A program made the position numbers and the translations under genes. A stretch of 45,680 nucleotides of DNA from JAHEAO01 sp041633555. GTDB lineage: Bacteria > Pseudomonadota > Alphaproteobacteria > Rhodobacterales > Rhodobacteraceae. The notes under the pieces were generated by a model. The model was given only the letters and a program-made list of their open reading frames with translations. It was not told where the DNA came from and did not search any database. The stretch is from the NCBI GenBank assembly GCA_041633555.1, contig JBFKFZ010000022.1:1-45680 (forward strand), written 5' to 3'. How positions within the stretch are numbered: the first letter of the stretch is position 1; the number at the start of each line of letters is the position of its first letter. Shown here piece by piece: positions 43,095 to 45,680 of the stretch.

Positions 43095-43952
43095 ATGACG
43101 CACAGCAACCCGAGGACTCTGGTTTCCACGGCCTGGCTGGCCGCCCATCTCAGGGATCCCGATCTGCGGATACTCGATGCGTCATGGTATCTGCCCGATG
43201 CCGACCGCAACGCTCGGGCAGAATATGACAAGGCGCATATTCCAGGCGCGCGCTTCTTCGACATCGACGAGATCTCCGACAGCCGGTCCGAGCTGCCGCA
43301 TATGGCCCCGCCGGCAGAGAAATTCATCAGCCGCATGCGCGCGATGGGGGTCGGTGACGGCCACCAGGTGGTGGTCTATGACGGCGCGGGCATTTTTTCG
43401 GCGGCAAGGGTCTGGTGGCTGTTCCGGCTGATGGGCAAGATGGACGTCGCGGTGCTGGACGGTGGTTTTCCCAAATGGCGGGCCGAAGAACGGCCTGTCG
43501 AAGACATGCCGCCCGTGGTCCGGGACCGCCACATCACCGTGCAGCGCCAGTCGCACTTGGTGCGCGACGTGACGCAGGTCGCGGCGGCGGCGAAGCTCGG
43601 CGATCACGTGATCCTCGATGCGCGCTCGCCGGGGCGCTTCAGGGGCGAAGTACCGGAACCTCGCGCCGGGCTTCGATCGGGGCACATCCCCGGATCGCTG
43701 AACTTCTATTACAAGGACGTTCTGAACCCTGATGGCACGATGAAATCCACGGACGCGCTTCGCAAGCTCTTTGATGCCAAGGGAATCGAGCCATCAAATC
43801 CGGTGATCACAACCTGCGGATCGGGTGTCACGGCGGCGATCCTGAACCTGGCATTGGAGATGACCGGCCATGACAGGCATTCGCTTTACGATGGGTCCTG
43901 GTCCGAATGGGGCATGTATGACGACCTGAAGGTCACAACGGGAGACGCCTGA
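43095..43952 (+). CDS. sseA: 3-mercaptopyruvate sulfurtransferase (rhodanese)
   Basis: A 285-residue two-domain rhodanese. The C-terminal active-site loop CGSGVTA with Cys241 matches 3-mercaptopyruvate sulfurtransferases rather than thiosulfate-specific rhodanese (CRKGVT). The N-terminal domain has the inactive-rhodanese pattern DGAGIFSAARVWW. The enzyme moves sulfur from mercaptopyruvate, the transamination product of cysteine, to thiols or cyanide. GGAGG is 5 bases before the ATG. Its stop overlaps the next start by one base, coupling it to an aminotransferase that could supply mercaptopyruvate. Confidence 0.93.
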   Translation: MTHSNPRTLVSTAWLAAHLRDPDLRILDASWYLPDADRNARAEYDKAHIPGARFFDIDEISDSRSELPHMAPPAEKFISRMRAMGVGDGHQVVVYDGAGIFSAARVWWLFRLMGKMDVAVLDGGFPKWRAEERPVEDMPPVVRDRHITVQRQSHLVRDVTQVAAAAKLGDHVILDARSPGRFRGEVPEPRAGLRSGHIPGSLNFYYKDVLNPDGTMKSTDALRKLFDAKGIEPSNPVITTCGSGVTAAILNLALEMTGHDRHSLYDGSWSEWGMYDDLKVTTGDA

Positions 43953-45136
43953 TGCTGGAGAACCTCAAACCGCAAGCTGCCGACAAGATCCTGATGCTGA
44001 TGCAGATGTTCCGCGACGATCCGCGCGAGAACAAGATCGACCTCGGCGTCGGCGTCTACAAGACCGCCGAGGGCGTGACGCCGGTGATGCGGGCCGTCAA
44101 GACCGCCGAGAAGATGCTATGGGAGATCGAGGCGACGAAATCCTATACCGGGCTGATCGGCGATCCCGCCTACGGGGCTGCGATGCGCGACCTGATCCTT
44201 GCCGGTGCGGTGCCGAATGACCGCGTCGCCATGGCCGCGACACCGGGCGGCACCGGCGCGGTCCGCCAGGCGCTGGAACTGATCCGGCTGGCCACGCCTG
44301 ACGCCACCGTCTGGCTGTCGGCCCCGACCTGGCCGAACCATCCCTCGATAATTAAGTATCTCGGGATGCCAATGGCCGAGTACCGGTATTTTGACGAGAC
44401 CACGCGCGATGTCGATTTCGAAGGCATGATGGCGGATCTCGAGGGCCTGAAGGCGGGGGACGTAGTGCTGCTGCATGGCTGCTGTCACAACCCGACCGGC
44501 GCCAATCTGACGCTCGACCAGTGGAAATCGGTCGTCGCGCAGCTTCAGGAAACCGGTGCAGTGCCGATGATCGACCTTGCCTATCAGGGCTTCGGCGATG
44601 GCCTCGAGGAGGACGCCGCGGCGACGCGTCTGGTCGCGTCCAGCCTTCCAGAGACACTGATCGCCGCCAGCTGCTCGAAGAATTTCGGCATCTACCGCGA
44701 ACGGACGGGCGTTCTGATCGCCATCTCGGACAGCGCCAGGGGGCAGCCGGTGACACAGGGCACGCTGGCCTTCCTGAACCGGCAGAACTATTCCTTCCCG
44801 CCCGATCACGGCGCGCGGCTGGTGACCATGATCCTGAGCGATCAGGACCTGACCGCCGACTGGAAGGCGGAACTCGAAGAGACCCGCCTGTCGATGCTGG
44901 GCCTGAGAGAACAGCTTGCCGCCGAGTTGCGCCAGCGCACGAATTCCGACCGTTTCGATTTCTTCGCCCGCCATCGCGGCATGTTCAGCCGCATCGGCGC
45001 CAGCCCCGAGCAGGTGCAGATGATGCGCGAAAACAATCGCATTTACATGGTCGGCGACAGCCGTCTGAACATCGCCGGACTGAATGCCACGACCGTACCG
45101 CTTCTGGCCGAGGCGATCGTGGCAGCGGGCGTTTGA
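43952..45136 (+). CDS. Aspartate/aromatic aminotransferase (class I, PLP)
   Basis: A 394-residue fold-type I aminotransferase of the AspC/TyrB subgroup (Ia-alpha/gamma), with the LGVGVYK N-terminus (31-37), CHNPTGANLT (178-187), IDLAYQGFG (207-215) and the Schiff-base Lys243 in SCSKNFGIYRERTG. Substrates are likely aspartate, tyrosine, phenylalanine or cysteine with 2-oxoglutarate or oxaloacetate. Being coupled to sseA, a role in cysteine transamination to mercaptopyruvate is plausible. The next gene starts inside its stop codon. Confidence 0.93.
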   Translation: MLENLKPQAADKILMLMQMFRDDPRENKIDLGVGVYKTAEGVTPVMRAVKTAEKMLWEIEATKSYTGLIGDPAYGAAMRDLILAGAVPNDRVAMAATPGGTGAVRQALELIRLATPDATVWLSAPTWPNHPSIIKYLGMPMAEYRYFDETTRDVDFEGMMADLEGLKAGDVVLLHGCCHNPTGANLTLDQWKSVVAQLQETGAVPMIDLAYQGFGDGLEEDAAATRLVASSLPETLIAASCSKNFGIYRERTGVLIAISDSARGQPVTQGTLAFLNRQNYSFPPDHGARLVTMILSDQDLTADWKAELEETRLSMLGLREQLAAELRQRTNSDRFDFFARHRGMFSRIGASPEQVQMMRENNRIYMVGDSRLNIAGLNATTVPLLAEAIVAAGV

Positions 45137-45680
45137 CGAAACCCAGAATCGCGGTTTTGGGCGCGGGGCTTATCGGACAGCGGCACGCTGCCCTGCTGCG
45201 TCAGGAAGCAGAGCTTGCCGCCATCATAGACCCGTCTGAGGCGGCGCAACGGATCGCGGCTGAAAGTGGTGCGGCCTGGTTTGCGGACCTGACCGGCTAT
45301 CTGGCCGCGAACCGGCCGGATGGCGTGATCATCGCCACCCCGAACCAACTCCATGTCGATCACGGGCTCGAATGCATCGCCGCCCGCATCCCTGTTCTGG
45401 TCGAAAAACCGCTGGCCGATGTCTCCGGCCCGGCCGAAAGGCTGGTCGAGGCGGCAGAGCAGGCTGGGGTGCCCCTGCTCGTCGGTCATCACCGGCGGCA
45501 CAACCCCCTGATCGCGGTGGCGCGGCAGGCGATTCTCGACGGGCATCTTGGCCGGATCGTCTCGGTGCAGGCACAATGCTGGTTCTACAAGCCGGATGGC
45601 TATTTCGATGCCAGCTGGCGCAAGAAGACGGGCGCCGGCCCGGTCTTCATCAATCTCATCCACGATATCGACCTGCTCCG
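45133..45680 (+). CDS. Gfo/Idh/MocA-family oxidoreductase, 3' end beyond the window
   Basis: The first 182 codons of an NAD(P)-dependent sugar or inositol-type dehydrogenase. The dinucleotide motif GAGLIGQRHA is at 9-18, the nicotinamide-site EKPL at about 92-95 (after VLV), and GHHRRHNP near 121 follow the family order. It starts with TTG at 45133, overlapping the aminotransferase stop by 4 bases (TTGA); no ATG is available in frame, so the TTG start fits translational coupling. Substrate unknown; the C-terminal domain that sets it is cut off. Confidence 0.85.
   Translation, partial: MTKPRIAVLGAGLIGQRHAALLRQEAELAAIIDPSEAAQRIAAESGAAWFADLTGYLAANRPDGVIIATPNQLHVDHGLECIAARIPVLVEKPLADVSGPAERLVEAAEQAGVPLLVGHHRRHNPLIAVARQAILDGHLGRIVSVQAQCWFYKPDGYFDASWRKKTGAGPVFINLIHDIDLL

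Noticed and set aside
1..45680. tRNA, rRNA, CRISPR, insertion sequences, prophage or defence genes
   Set aside because: Read for these on both strands and none could be supported: no repeat-spacer pattern, no transposase or integrase motifs, no tRNA-like cloverleaf recognised by eye. A covariance-model scan (tRNAscan-SE, Infernal) would be decisive and was not possible.

Overview
The window is GC-rich and densely coding, with many 1-14 base gene overlaps. Its content (complete cbb3 oxidase operons ccoNOQP and ccoGHIS, an FnrL-type regulator, hemN, bactofilin, mnmD, N-terminally extended ClpS) points to an alphaproteobacterium, most likely Rhodobacterales (Roseobacter/Rhodobacter relatives). 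A full Na+-translocating NADH:quinone reductase (Nqr) locus suggests a marine or saline lifestyle. That is inference; there is no rRNA or other taxonomic marker here.

Layout. (1) 0.1-9.2 kb: a small possible gene remnant, then a leftward operon CBS-domain gene, nqrA-B-C-D-E-F and nqrM, with apbE (flavin transferase for NqrB/NqrC) divergent from it and a flavin reductase-like gene converging on apbE. (2) 9.6-13.5 kb: a two-gene ABC export/release system (FtsX-like permease, LolD-like ATPase) back to back with a TesA-type esterase. (3) 13.5-24.5 kb: cbb3 oxidase maturation genes ccoGHIS, a two-gene envelope unit of unknown role (secreted histidine-bearing protein and DoxX-like membrane protein), the structural genes ccoNOQP, and a divergent universal stress protein. 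(4) 24.6-34.4 kb: mainly housekeeping genes (dapA, soluble lytic transglycosylase, EamA permease, split MnmC-type tRNA modification pair, MaoC-like dehydratase, HAD phosphatase, clpS, RsmC-like methyltransferase, SDR, small lipoprotein). (5) 34.6-41.2 kb: a heme synthesis cluster, hemF, hemE, hemC, a GlcD-type FAD oxidase, hemN and fnrL. (6) 41.3-45.7 kb: bactofilin with a small membrane protein, smpB, then an sseA - aromatic/aspartate aminotransferase - Gfo/Idh/MocA operon cut by the window edge.

How it works together. Three 14-base palindromes of the FNR type lie upstream of ccoG, between ccoN and usp, and between hemN and fnrL. They tie the high-affinity terminal oxidase, its copper/heme maturation, a stress protein and oxygen-independent coproporphyrinogen oxidation into one low-oxygen circuit centred on the FnrL encoded here. 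Aerobic (hemF) and anaerobic (hemN) coproporphyrinogen oxidases are both present, so heme for cbb3 can be made at any oxygen level. Nqr would feed quinol into the same chain while pumping sodium.

I saw no tRNA, rRNA, CRISPR array, insertion sequence, prophage or recognisable defence system. The least explained parts are the two-gene unit between the cco operons, the CBS gene heading the nqr operon, the SDR lacking its catalytic lysine, the smpB leader, and the long inverted repeat after ccoP.
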